Shown here piece by piece: positions 38,170 to 50,718 of a stretch of 64,000 nt of DNA; position 1 is the stretch's first letter; each line of letters starts with the position of its first letter. The notes under the pieces are model-generated. The model ran no database searches and was not told where the DNA came from. It saw only the letters and a program-made list of their open reading frames with translations. The DNA lies in the NCBI GenBank assembly GCA_020744425.1, contig JAGMUV010000002.1, positions 4,818,501 to 4,882,500 of the forward strand. Reading direction: 5' to 3'. Both the position numbers and the translations under genes were made by a program. This DNA comes from Dactylonectria macrodidyma (Eukaryota > Ascomycota > Sordariomycetes > Hypocreales > Nectriaceae).

Positions 38170-38209
38170 ACGTAGTAGGTGTGTAACTATCCGTAACTAC
38201 CTACTACGT
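38170..38209. repeat. Inverted repeat with 11-bp perfect arms
   Basis: Left arm ACGTAGTAGGT (38170-38180) and right arm ACCTACTACGT (38199-38209) are exact reverse complements around an 18-base spacer. The spacer itself contains the direct repeat GTAACTA / GTAACTAC. Confidence 0.8.
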
Positions 38210-38426
38210 ATGTGCATAGTAACTACAAGCCCAGCGCCAACCCGTGTTCGTGAGGTCGGCGACCTGTGTTGAGCTACGGGCATCACGAACGGCCTGAGCG
38301 CTGCTTTCCGACCTCTCGTAGGCGAGCACCAACGTTCTGGGCGCCTGGATGCTTCTCAAAAAGCAAAGTGGCGCCCAAAACGGTGACCCTTTTCTGCAAA
38401 AAGCAACGTCTCCCTCTGAGCTCTAG

Positions 38427-38450
38427 CCATCCATCCATCCATCCATCCAT
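38427..38450 (+). repeat. (CCAT)6 microsatellite
   Basis: Six perfect CCAT units in non-coding DNA. Confidence 0.9.
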
Positions 38451-41400
38451 CTCATTGCCTGCATGACCTCGCTCCCTGCGCTGTAGCGGCTTCTTGGCAG
38501 AGGCTACCGGACGGCAATCAACTGGCCACCGTCGACCCGTGCGGGGACCCCTGGACAAAATTTCCCATGACGCGCTGATCGCTTCCCTGTGGCTGCGGCA
38601 GACACCCCCTGTCCAGCTGTCAAAGGTGCAGCCCGATCACTTAACGCCGACGCGGAAGCTATCCCGGAGCCCTCCTGGAGGGCCAAGCAAATGCCTGAGA
38701 GGAGTTCGTGTGAACCAGGGAGCTTCCCACCGGACACTAACGGCTAGGTGGGAAAGCCCTTCCGCATTCGAGCCGGCAAGGGAGCTGGGGGCTCAGGTGA
38801 GGCGCCGGGATATGGATGAACCGCAGCGGCCATGTGGCTGTGGCCAGTGTGACGTTTAGCTCCATGCCAGATGCCAGGCGAGCGATGTTCTGCGTGGGGG
38901 CTAACCTTGAAGCTTTCAGGGGACTGGGACACCAGGGATGCCAGGGGAACGCCTTAGAGGGCAAATCAGTGAGAAAGTCCCTTGCCCTAAATTGCCCTGA
39001 GCTGAGGCCGTTGTATGCGGAGACCAGGAGCGCAAAAGCCCTGTGTCTTGCCCTATGGACGGCAGTGGGCTGTAGGTGAGACACGGGAGTGTCGACTAGG
39101 GTGCGAGATCTGGGCCTGAAGTGGCCGAGCCTTAGCTGGTATTGACCAGCCACGCAAACCGGCTAGTTCACGGCGATAACCACCCAGATGCCCGAATTGG
39201 GGGCTGTTATTATCAGTAGTGATGGCAGTGATAGCCGCCGCCGCTCAGTTGTGGACGTATCGGCCTAAAAACGGCTCTTTGGGTGGCTGTCTTGGCTTGC
39301 TCGAATGCTCTAATTATGCCGCGCGCATCTCGGAGGAACCATGCGTGAGACACCGTCAGAAAAGTGACTCACGGCAACGACACAATGATACGCCACATGA
39401 TCGAGACTCGATGACAAGTACAACACTTCGTTGTATGGAGGGAGATCGTTTTAGTCAAGTCATGTCGTCGAGGCGTCGGCAGTATATTCACGAGAAACTC
39501 ACGGCGCCCCCCAACATCCACCTGACGGGTATGTCGAGACTCAACACCGTTATTCGAACGGTCCACCTAGAAAAGACAACGTGTGGCTTCAACTCTGGCA
39601 GACGCTGTCGTAGCCAAGACGTGAGACAAGTGGTCTAGAAATGTCGCAGCAGCTGATGCGTGATGCACGTAACGGTCTGGAACCAGCAGGCATCGGAGAA
39701 ATCCCTTCAGTCCATGGTATCCCAGCCGCAATCTCTCATCTCTGTTGATAGGCACCCCTAGGTGTTCACAGTCTCGGGGCCTTTGTTATATCGCGAGCTG
39801 ATGGATCTGTTATAAAAAGGACTATCGCGTTACAATTTTTGGGACGGATTCGTACTAATTATCCGTTGAAGATACGTTGATGCATTCTTCGATCCTGATC
39901 AACGAAGCTAATTCTTGGAGTCTCATGTGCGAAGGCGCTCTGAATGAGAGCGGTGTGGGTGCCCAATCGAGGCCTAAGCTGGTTGGTGGTCCGGATATTT
40001 CTCCCCAATCAAGCTCCCGCTTTGAGATCTGTCCAGTCTCAGAGCGACGCTTCTCCACGGCATCGTTCAATTGACGAGACGAGGCATGAGGACGAAACTT
40101 CGAGACATCAAAGGTCACCACGTATGTTGGTGTGAGAAATGCGGCATCCCCGAGACACAGTATAGGTAAATAAAGCAAGGCACATGATGAAGCCTCAGAC
40201 GCTGTTTGTCTTGCAGTCTGTGTATTCGCCCGGGTCGTTGGGTTGTTGAGCGACCTCGTGGGTTTGAGTAGCAGTCTCAGACATACTGATAAGCGCTAAT
40301 CTTGATCAATGATGCTACTGCGCGAAAAACCCAAAAGGGACAGACTCAGCATGATGCAGCATGCACAAAGATCCCGCGGCGCCCCATTTTCCCAATCGAG
40401 TCCTGACATGTGTCTCCTGCCCTCAATAGATTCCTGGAAACGTCAATAGCTTGGCGTGAGTTGTCAAAATCTAGAACGCCTCCATCCTTGGACAGCATGA
40501 AAGTCTCATGCAAGGGTCTTCCGCATTTGGAGTTTCAACGTGATATTGTTGGAGATGGAAAAATGGAGAACACAGGAGCTGCGTGGCGACTTGCCCTTGC
40601 ATGATCGAAGTTTTGGTCCCATTGGTAGTTAGCAAATAGGAATGAAGTGCCTTGCTATTACAGGATAGTCACTTCGTGCTTATCAATCATTAACATTTTG
40701 GTTGTCATCATTGGGAACAACGATGCCTTGAAGGTGAAGGGAAGTTCGAAGCCTACGTCCTATTACCAAGAATTACAATTCCACGTCCACGATGGATTGG
40801 CGCGTTCCGCTATATAACTCGGCCCACATGAAGCCTCGTGCGAGGACAAACTTGATGCTGTGCTCAGGCGTGATACGCATTCACTGGTAGGCGTTGAATA
40901 GTAAACCTGGAAGGTTCATTGCTAGAAGCTAGATTGGTGGGATAGCATTTCAAGCTTATAGATTCAGAAGCCAATCTACGCATTTCGGTTGTTGCACATG
41001 CCATAGTCCTCCCTGTAGTTTTCAGTCTTCTCTGTAGTGTTACACTTATGGAAGGCGTCGAGAAGCCGCACCATGAGTTTGGCCGGTCGTTCGAAGGGAA
41101 CATCTTTAGGCTTGAGAGGCCTAGTGAGTAAGAAACAGGCCAAGTTGTCCTGAAATTTGAAGTCACGTTGGGTTGATTGCTATGGCTTAACTGCCAGGGA
41201 CATGTGAAGATTTAAAACAGAGAATAGATGGAATTACTCCATTTTATTGTTGTTGAAGAGATTCGTGAATCGTGCGCATGAGCTGTCTAGCCTTGACATC
41301 ATTGGAGAGCTAGGATTGCTAGGTGGACAAGACACAGTGAGTGGAATTATTTCATGGCCCTGTTATTTTTATATCTACATCTGTTGAAGCGTGAGTCACA

Positions 41401-42642
41401 TGCCGTTGTTCGACATTAACATCAGGCCGCCGCCTCGTAAGTTGGTCACTTCTATCATGCTTGACTAGCCCATTAATATATCAAAGGTTGAACTCTATCA
41501 CTGCGTATAGATTTCTCAGTACTAACAAGGCTGGGATCCTGTTGCGCGTAATTGGAATCAAGTGCCCATGCTAGCGAGTTAGCAATAACTAAACTCAGAC
41601 TTGAGGTTCAGCATCCCAACGTCGTCTTCTAACTCCCGTATTTGACATATGATGAACTTCATATTCTTCTGGGATATCAATTGCATTGGATTTGTCTTTA
41701 TTATCATAGTCCCGTCATTTTATATGCCTCTTGATAGAATTTCATTGTTACACGACCACGCTCTCTCAATCCAGATGGTGGTTATTTACCTAATCCGCAA
41801 TGGTGTCAATCTCTCCTTACCCATTCAATCTCGCCATCTAATTCCTTAGGATTTGTTAATGATCGTAAAAATGATGTCGATGAGATGGTAGGCTAAGTTC
41901 TTGGCATCTTGGGCAGGCAGTACTACAGACTGGCGAGGCGGCAGTATCAAGGAGTGAGATCATATTCACGAACCAAGCCTGTCTCTCAGACTGTATGAGT
42001 GCGATATTTAGCGCTAAGAGAGATATATGACGGGAAGATCTATATTTGTACTTTGTAAGGAGTTTGGCACTCGGTTATGTGAACTTGGTACGCCACTGAA
42101 CTTCTCAAGCCAGTGGTAGTTGTGACACGGCTGTTTGAGAAGGGAGTCGGCCCGAATATCCAGAACCTGCGCAGTGCGGCAGCTGTACCTAACCCTATCA
42201 AGTGCGACAGTTTCGTCTAAGTGCCTTAGAGATGTAGAAAGGCGTCTGTTATCATCTGATGAGAGCGCCCTGTGATGCAACCGCCACACTCTCTGCAGTG
42301 TTCGTATATGAGAGGGATTTTCTTGCCACGAGAATTCATGGCTCAACTGCAGTGTACTCTCTCAGCGTTTTTGAGTCCGGGAAGAAGCATGTGTTATCAC
42401 AGATCCTTTAGGACCATCTCTTCCGGGTAGTCCGTAAGTGAAGATTGCATGCTGATGAATCCTTCTAAGCTCCAATGGATCATATCATGATCTTGGGAAG
42501 CTTTCGGGACCTGCGAAACGGCTAGAATATCCCGCCCCCACAATTAAACGACTCCTTTCAATGTGAACGGATTGGTTATTCCCGAAGGCCGATCGTAGCC
42601 ATGTCATAGTGATGATATCAACTGATTACCCCTCATCTGCGG

Positions 42643-42650
42643 CATATAAG
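42643..42650 (+). promoter_or_regulatory. TATA box of THI4
   Basis: CATATAAG stands about 218 bases upstream of the leader uORF and about 470 upstream of the THI4 ATG. This suits a transcript starting near 42680 with a long leader that contains the riboswitch. The leader may hold a further small intron (donor GTAAGT at 42782, acceptor near 42822). Confidence 0.45.
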
Positions 42651-42867
42651 TAGCTGTCTTATCTTCCAGACTGCGCGGTTTTCTCCTCTTTCTCTTTCTT
42701 CCATCCTTCACACAAACGAGAGATTTTCCACATCATCATCATCAAAAACCCCCAAAACAACCCAAGGTTTGTTTCCCGATTGTAAGTGCTGATTGGCACT
42801 GACGCCTGTAACATGACTAGATCTACGATCCCAATCGGTACGGGTTTCCCGTTGAGGAGTCGCAATC

Positions 42868-44137
<1,270 letters not shown>

Positions 44138-45496
44138 ATTGAAACGGAGGAATGCATCTGCGTCATGAACTTTGACGAATTTGGGAATGAGGGGCCAGTC
44201 CGAGTCACTCTTTCAAGGTACGGCCCCTTGCCGCTCATTGGGTGTCAAGGCATCCTCTTGTTGGTCTGCAAGGCAGGAATTAAGGTGCATACTTTGGATA
44301 TTGTTCCGGGATTTGTGGAGTTCTTACTTAGGACTCTAGTGTCGGACATATTTCCCTCTTCAATCACAAAGAATTTTGCACCATATAGCATGCTGTAGTG
44401 ATCGTACTGTGTGATTTGAACTTATCGTAGGAGATATTAGCTTCAGTTTATACGGGTGACCCAGCTCAGCCACCACCCCGAAAGTATAAACGAGAGATGT
44501 GGCTAGCAATCGGCTGAAGAAACCAGCGACTCAAGTGATGAGAATTCTCATTCTGGTAGCAGGGGAGGATAGCGTCGAGACGGTGGAAGTGCGAGGTTTG
44601 GTAGCGAATGTTGCAAAATTCCGTACTAAGATTCCTCGCTTCCACAGGGCCAGAAACTCATATAATTAGCGACATGGCTGGATGATTGCACGCCGAGCGC
44701 TATATTTCGGTCCAACCTAGGTGTCGTTCATAGCTTCGAGTGGTAGAGGCCGCTACCCGGCGATCTCAGAGTTAAATGATGCAATGCGCCCCATTTATTG
44801 CGAGATCTTGATCTATACTCGGCTCCATCACCAAATGGAACCCAATTTGGAGGACCGCGTAACTGAGCTAGTAGAGTTCTCCCTACCATCTTATAACTGA
44901 TAAGAGTAGATTTCATTAACCAGGACCAGCTTTACCTCACTCGGTAGTTATCATTCACAAAACAGTCTACCTGCCTTCCCAACCCTTAAAAGTATCCTCA
45001 ACCTTCTCAGTCTTACTCAGGGAGACGATATTTAGGCTATACCCCTCGAGCTATAGGATGAGCCTGGCTTGAGCAGAGGGTAGATTGGCAGAGGAGGGCG
45101 GAAAATAATAGATCCTAGGGTGAGTTACTAAGGCCTAATAACGTTGTTCCTAATAACGTCTTATGTTTATTTATAATTTTGCCTTGTTTCGGCCAAAAAT
45201 TTGCCAGTAGATTCGATACAGACTGGACAGTGAATTGCCTCGAACCATAAACCTCAAGCCTGAAGAATTGGATCCAGTAATGGGATTTCTGAAACTGAAT
45301 ATGCTATCCATTATGACGTCATCTTACAACATTGTAACCCTAGGAGGTACTTCAGTTCATCCATGCCATCTCAAAGATTTAGTACACAGTCTACTCCACG
45401 CTGAACATCAACCGAAGCCACAGCAATTCGGCAAGGAACCATATTTGATTCCAGTTCAGCGAAACAGCCCACAGGCAAGCAACACGAGTCTATCGA
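44138..45496. other. Intergenic region after THI4
   Basis: About 1.4 kb, AT-rich between 44880 and 45220, with a small direct repeat CCTAATAACGT near 45133 and 45148. No gene is supportable. Confidence 0.45.
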
Positions 45497-46596
45497 ATGG
45501 CATCACAAGAAGAACAGGCCAGACGGCGGTTGATACTGGAGGCACGATCACGACAATTGCAGATATCAGCAGCCAGACAACAAGAGGTTGAGCAGCAAGG
45601 GATGGGATTGAAGCACATGGAAACCAAATGGGACAGACCCAACCAAGAAACGTGGGAACCATGGCCATGACAATGGGCCCAGCTATGGGTTCTTCCATGG
45701 GCTCATCCTACGATGACGTCCCCATCACAGAGCCTGACGACTTGCTTCTCTTGGCAGGAGAAACTCCTTTACAACCAGATTTTGCCCCATTCCAAGCTGC
45801 GTGCCGGAATGGCCCCCTCTCTACTGTCGAGTTGATCGTCGCCTCTAAGCTTCGTACACCAGCTTTTCTTCATCAAGGCTTGATTCTCGCGCTTGGTTCA
45901 GGCAATGTCGACGCTGCTCGCTACCTCTTCGGAGCCAAGGCCCCCATTGCTCGCCAAACGCCAATACACATCCTATCTGCGCCTTCTGACCGGAAAACTC
46001 GCTTGTTCGAGATCCTCACTCAGCATGGTTGGTCTCCCAACACTCCGGGCTTCTATGGTGCCGTGCTGTTCCCGAGGATCGTTTCCAACGTCGCTCTCCT
46101 CGAGTGGTTTCTAAGGCATGGCGCAGATCCCAACTTGGGTGCTCAACGCGACAACCGCGATTGCAACGGCCCACCCGAGACAGATTCATGCTCAGCGCTC
46201 GAGGCAGCCGCATCGCACGGCAGCGTAGAGGCAGTACAAAAGCTTGTAAGCGCCGGCGCGCAGATTCGAAATGGGGCACCACTGTACTTCGCAGCAGGAG
46301 TGTGTCCCCCTGGCGCAAACCCGCACGCTGGGCTTGTCACTCCAAGCAGGGAGTTCGACGCCGCAAGGGTTCGCATCATGGCGCTGCTGGTCGAAAATTG
46401 CGCAGACGTAAACCAAAAGTTGGAATCTCGTCATATGACTCCCCAATACCCGACCGTGAATGCTGTCATGGCGGGGGCTGTAGGCAGAGTAAGGTGGCTC
46501 TTGAACCACGAAGCCGATCCGGCCTTACGAGGCGCCTTTGGGAGTGCGTCCGAGTACGCGCACAGGATGGGAAGCGAAGATGAAAAGGGTTATTAA
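45497..46596 (+). CDS. Ankyrin-repeat protein (gene model tentative at the 5' end)
   Basis: The secure part is the frame 45628-46596. It has degenerate ankyrin units recognisable by APFQAACRNGPLSTVELIVA, LEWFLRHGADPN, ALEAAASHGSVEAVQKLV and AVMAGAVGRVRWLLNHEADP. A preceding frame from the ATG at 45497 (MASQEEQARRRLILEARSRQ) reads as a charged helix common at the start of such fungal proteins. It joins in frame if a 50-base intron 45587-45636 (GTTGAG to ACAG) is removed. I see no good branch site in it, so a frameshift is the alternative. The product would be about 350 residues with no other domain. Ankyrin proteins mediate protein contacts; the partner is unknown. A broken NLR gene follows 1.5 kb downstream. 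Confidence 0.65.
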
Positions 46597-48106
46597 GGAA
46601 AGGTCCGAAAACAGGAGCACCGAGGGATCCAATGTTTGAACACGATTCATGAATAGAGGAGATCCACCTCAGCACCAGGCAGTAATATGTTGGATGATAT
46701 CATTATGCTACAAAAATTACGTGATGACATTGCTTGCAACCGAGCAGTTGCTGAGTTTGAGGATGGCTTCATTCATGCTAAGTTCGCCTCCTACTACGCC
46801 CGTATCAAGAATGGAATCATCATGGTGGCTACATTTGGTCAGTTGAGGCCGGCTGTGTTAACTACGACTGCCGCAACTAGTCTCCGGGGTATGAATGGAA
46901 ATAAGCTTACGGATGCGCAGGTTAAATTGTGCTTGTTACATTTATGAATTTTTGCTGACACTCTTGACAGTTGTTAATCGTATATGACGGATAATGATGG
47001 CGTGACGAAATGCGCTGCAACCTACCTTTCTCACACTTGCCATGAAAATTGAAATCTTACTACTCGTGTCGAGGCTTTCCACGCGTATAGTTCACTAGCA
47101 TCGCGCGGCTGAAGGCAAGGTTGTTCCTAGAACAGACCACTGAGCGATTGCCGTCGTTTGTAGCAGCAGTGACATCTTGAATTTAGGATCCAGAATCTAA
47201 GGCTAATCTAATAAGATTGCGCACGCTTGGTAGATACCAAACTAAAATCCCTAGAAAATGCCACTGAATTGTGGTCCCATAGTCCCGTTTCTAATCTTGT
47301 CGTGGCTGGTAGCAGGCTCAACATGGCTATATCGATCGTTTTGCACGGAAGGAAACCCCCCCCCCCCCCAAAAAAAAAAAATCCCACAGCAAAATCCAAC
47401 GCAAAAAAGAATTTACTACTGATTAATTAATCACTGATCAGTGGACTTGTGAGGGTGGCATAGGTTTGTATAGTGAGTAACCCTGTCCCTGATCCGGTAT
47501 TTAGATCAAGATCTAGTCACAAGTCTTACCTGCCCTGCATCCTCCTCTATCACTAAAGAGTCCTTCCAGCCGCGCACTAGCTTGTGTTATCGGCCTTGTG
47601 TCTTTGTGCGAAACGTATGATGAAGAAGGCTGTTGAGAAATAGTTCAACTTCGCCCCTGTTAGAGCTGAGCTGGCGCTCGCTAGAAAGCCTTAATTCTAG
47701 TGAAAGAGGCTAGCCTGAGATATGTTTGACCTGATTGGCAATGGGAAACCCTGCTCGTGGCGTAAGCCAGCTCAACAAGGCACAGCTGATTCTCTTCTCT
47801 CCTTCCCATCATATTTCAAGCAGCGCCAGTCCTCCAAGTCTCCGAATAATATAACCGCTACAATTCCATTCAAGCACTGCCAAAACGGCACCGTCGAAGC
47901 ACCTCCGATGTCGTCACCAGGGCCTCCAGTGGGGGGTATGAAAGGTGGAAAATTCGGACGACGGCATCTTGCCTGTTCACAGTGGTGTGGGCGACCAGAA
48001 CTTGAATATCAACCAATACCATATCAAATCCGCAGCGGATTGTCTCTGTAAGCCTAAAACGCACTTGCGTTGATGACAGAAGACGTTTAATCCCAAAGCA
48101 GTCTGA
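46597..48106. other. Intergenic region between the ankyrin gene and the NLR relic
   Basis: Contains an 87-codon frame (46687-46947) of unknown nature and a homopolymer tract. I could not find an N-terminal effector domain belonging to the NLR relic. Confidence 0.45.
47356..47381 (+). repeat. Homopolymer tract, C14 followed by A12
   Basis: Fourteen C then twelve A without interruption. Copy number from assembled data is unreliable at such tracts. Confidence 0.8.
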
Positions 48107-49934
48107 ATCGATGGCCCACGTAGACCAAATGCCTCCGAAACTCCAATTCAGAGTTATCCGCCCGCCTCCATGCTCCCAACTAAGTCTTTCGTCCAGCGCA
48201 AATCTCTGCTTGAACAGGTCAAAAAACAGTTAACACGGAAATCAGAGATACACAGAATGAATGAGGTCAGAAAGGTCGGGATATGGGGATTGGGGGGAGC
48301 GGGAAAGTCGCAGCTCGTCCTGAGCTATATGTAGCAACCCGTGCACCCGTATGACGCCACTTTCTGGATCGAAGCCGGAGATGCAGCGTCGGTCGACCAG
48401 TGCTTTTTCGAAATAGTTCAATCCATTCCATCCAATCTGCCACAGGTATCAAAGCCCACCGCGGACGAGATCAGGCTCACGGTGCTGCGATTCCTGACGC
48501 AAACACCGGGGAAGTGGCTGTTGATTTTTGACGGTGCAGACATCCTCGATGATAAGGATGAGAATTATGTCGACATACGTAAATTCATCCCTGGTGGTGC
48601 GGATACTCACGTCATCATCACGAGTCGAAGTTTTGTCGCGAAGAGGCTGTCCACATTTGAGGGTGTTGCCGTTGGGGTGCTCACGGAAGCGGAAGCTGCT
48701 CTTCTCCTTTTTCGAAACGGCCGACGTCGGAAAGACGGAGCGGGAGGCAAAGACTGAAGATGCCACAAATATTGTCCAGGTTTTAGGTCACCTGCCCTTG
48801 GCTATCGCGATTGCTGGAGCATACATCGCCTAGTCTCTAACACTATCACTCCAACTTTCATTGTGCTTCGAAGAGTACAAACAGCGGCAACTGGAGCTAC
48901 TACAAGAAGCACCACAGGAGATTGTCGAAGACTACAGCGATAGTGTTATGACTGTGTGGGAGACGACATACGCCGCTGTGAACCGTCAAGTACCCGACGC
49001 CTGCCGCATTCTCGATGTCCTTGGCTTCTTAAGCAACGAGGGAATCGACGAGAGCCTGTTCACCACAAGACTTAGTACTAGTTGCACAATGACTTGGGCC
49101 TCAATGATTGGGATTCCAGAAATCTCACCAAGGCACATTTTGGCAAGTGCTTGTCTAGATTGGAGCGCTATTCGATGATTCAGCGGAACGCCACCCGAAC
49201 CTCGTACACAATGCATAAGCTGGTGCACACTTGGTGCCGCGAGCGGCAGAGACTAATGCGAGGCCCGGACCCTAACCAGTCTGGTATGGCAGCTCTGCAG
49301 CTCGCCACCGAGGTCAATCTGGACCTAGAGCGACTAGGACCATCGATGGAGGAAGCCAACAGACGAAATGCCGTCTTTAGGCTGATATCTCATGTGAGAG
49401 AGGCCGCTCAGACTGCTGTGAACTTAGAGCCGAGATCGACCGGAGAGAAGTCGAAGGTTCTAGACAACCTCTTCCACATTGGAAAGTGGTTAGACAGTGT
49501 CGGGAGCTGGCACGATGCCTTTGTGGTCTTTGCTCACATTTCTGAAAGCCGTTTGTCTCCCAGTTACCATAAAAGACTCACTGCAGTGCTGTGGCGAGCC
49601 ATGTCACTCACCTCCCAGCAAAGAATAGAGGAAGCGGATAGTGTCCTCGTTGAGGTGATGGATGATGCTCGTCAGACGCTTGGCGACGAGGAAACAATCA
49701 CAATAGCTCTAAAGACGAAGCTCGACGAGGTCCTCAAGGCCAAAGCCAAAAGTGTCGATGGCGAAACTCACGAAATGGATGCAGGAAGGTCAGGAAATGT
49801 TCGATAAGGTATGCAATGCCGTGAAAACTGGACATTCTCTCCTACCCATGATCATGGAGAAGATAGCGGAGTGCACAGAATCCCCTTCCGCACAGCCACC
49901 CAACAGTAGGGATGAGATTCCCATCAATTTCTAA
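48107..49934 (+). pseudogene. Broken NLR (NB-ARC ATPase) gene
   Basis: An open stretch from 48107 (TKSFVQRKSLLEQVKKQL) leads to a Walker A site GLGGAGKSQL and Walker B LLIFDGADILDD, then LGHLPLAIAIAGAYIA, the GLPLAI-type motif of NB-ARC proteins, and a helical tail with YTMHKLVHTWCRERQ. The reading frame is damaged. There are TAG stops at 48332-48334 and 48831-48833, both where the family context suggests glutamine. The frame shifts at a T-run near 48710 and again near 49070; after 49750 a third shift is likely. Fungal NLRs act in non-self recognition and cell death. No N-terminal effector domain was found upstream and the C-terminal repeats are unclear. Introns could explain one shift but not the stops. 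Confidence 0.75.
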
Positions 49935-50718
49935 ATGGAGATTCTCAAATTTCTGAGACTTTGATGGCAGACATGGAAGAGTGCCTCATGCCACTAAAGG
50001 CGACCATGTCAACATATCAATCTTTTTTCATCCATAACAGTCTATTTACAATAGACGAGCGGGGCGAGCTCTCGGATTTGTCAGCTCCAAATGCCGAGAG
50101 TATGCTGAGGGCGAAGGCAATGGTGGAGGAGAAATCAAGGCTGCTTTACGACGTCACATGTCAACTAGTTACCATGACACATATAAGCGCCGCTACCAAT
50201 GCGTGGTGTGATGCTATGGAAAGTCGTTCGCGATTTGTAATAATGCACACGAAAAACGACAGCACCTGCTAAGTCCCAAGGTAAGTCAAAGCCGGATATC
50301 ATTGGGGAAATCCGGAAGCTCCAGATGTATTGACCCTAATGAACGTCGTTTAAGAAAGGGGTAGCATAACGTAGAGGAGTCATTGGCAAATTTCGGGAAT
50401 CTTAGGCGTCTTAGCAATAGAATGTCTTAATCAGATTGACAGGAACCTCTTTTCCATCCAGTGATCGCTCAATGTGTGATCAGATCTGTCTCCGCGCCTT
50501 CTGATATCATTAGCTACGAGCGTGTTTCTCATAGGAGATCCGAGGGGCTAACTACATAGGTAGAATGATACCATAACGAATGCATCACCCAACAGCTTTG
50601 GCTATGTATAGCGAAAACTTATCAGCGAAGCTCAGGGAATACTCGAATTGCTTTCCAATCTAGCCTCCTCCAAGACTCGAGCGTCCTTGCTTCACCAAGC
50701 GCTAGCCTCGAGCAATAA
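49935..50718. other. Region after the NLR relic
   Basis: A 103-codon frame (49961-50272) of unknown content may be a further remnant of the NLR tail, or chance. The rest is without recognisable features. Confidence 0.4.

Larger units (their letters stand above)
26031..42867. other. Gene-poor region of almost 17 kb upstream of the medA-like gene
   Basis: No frame here has a recognisable domain, signal peptide or plausible exon chain. The longest frames (172 codons at 27084-27602 minus, 178 codons at 30863-31399 plus) overlap others on both strands, as chance frames do in GC-rich DNA. The part to about 39 kb is GC-rich; 40-42.8 kb is clearly richer in AT with few frames. No transposon ends were recognised. 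It probably includes an extended medA promoter/leader and possibly non-coding transcripts. Confidence 0.5.

Noticed and set aside
44735..44790. Possible 5S rRNA fragment around CTACCCGGCGATCTCAGAGTT
   Set aside because: The order of conserved 5S blocks is absent; likeness is limited to a few short words.
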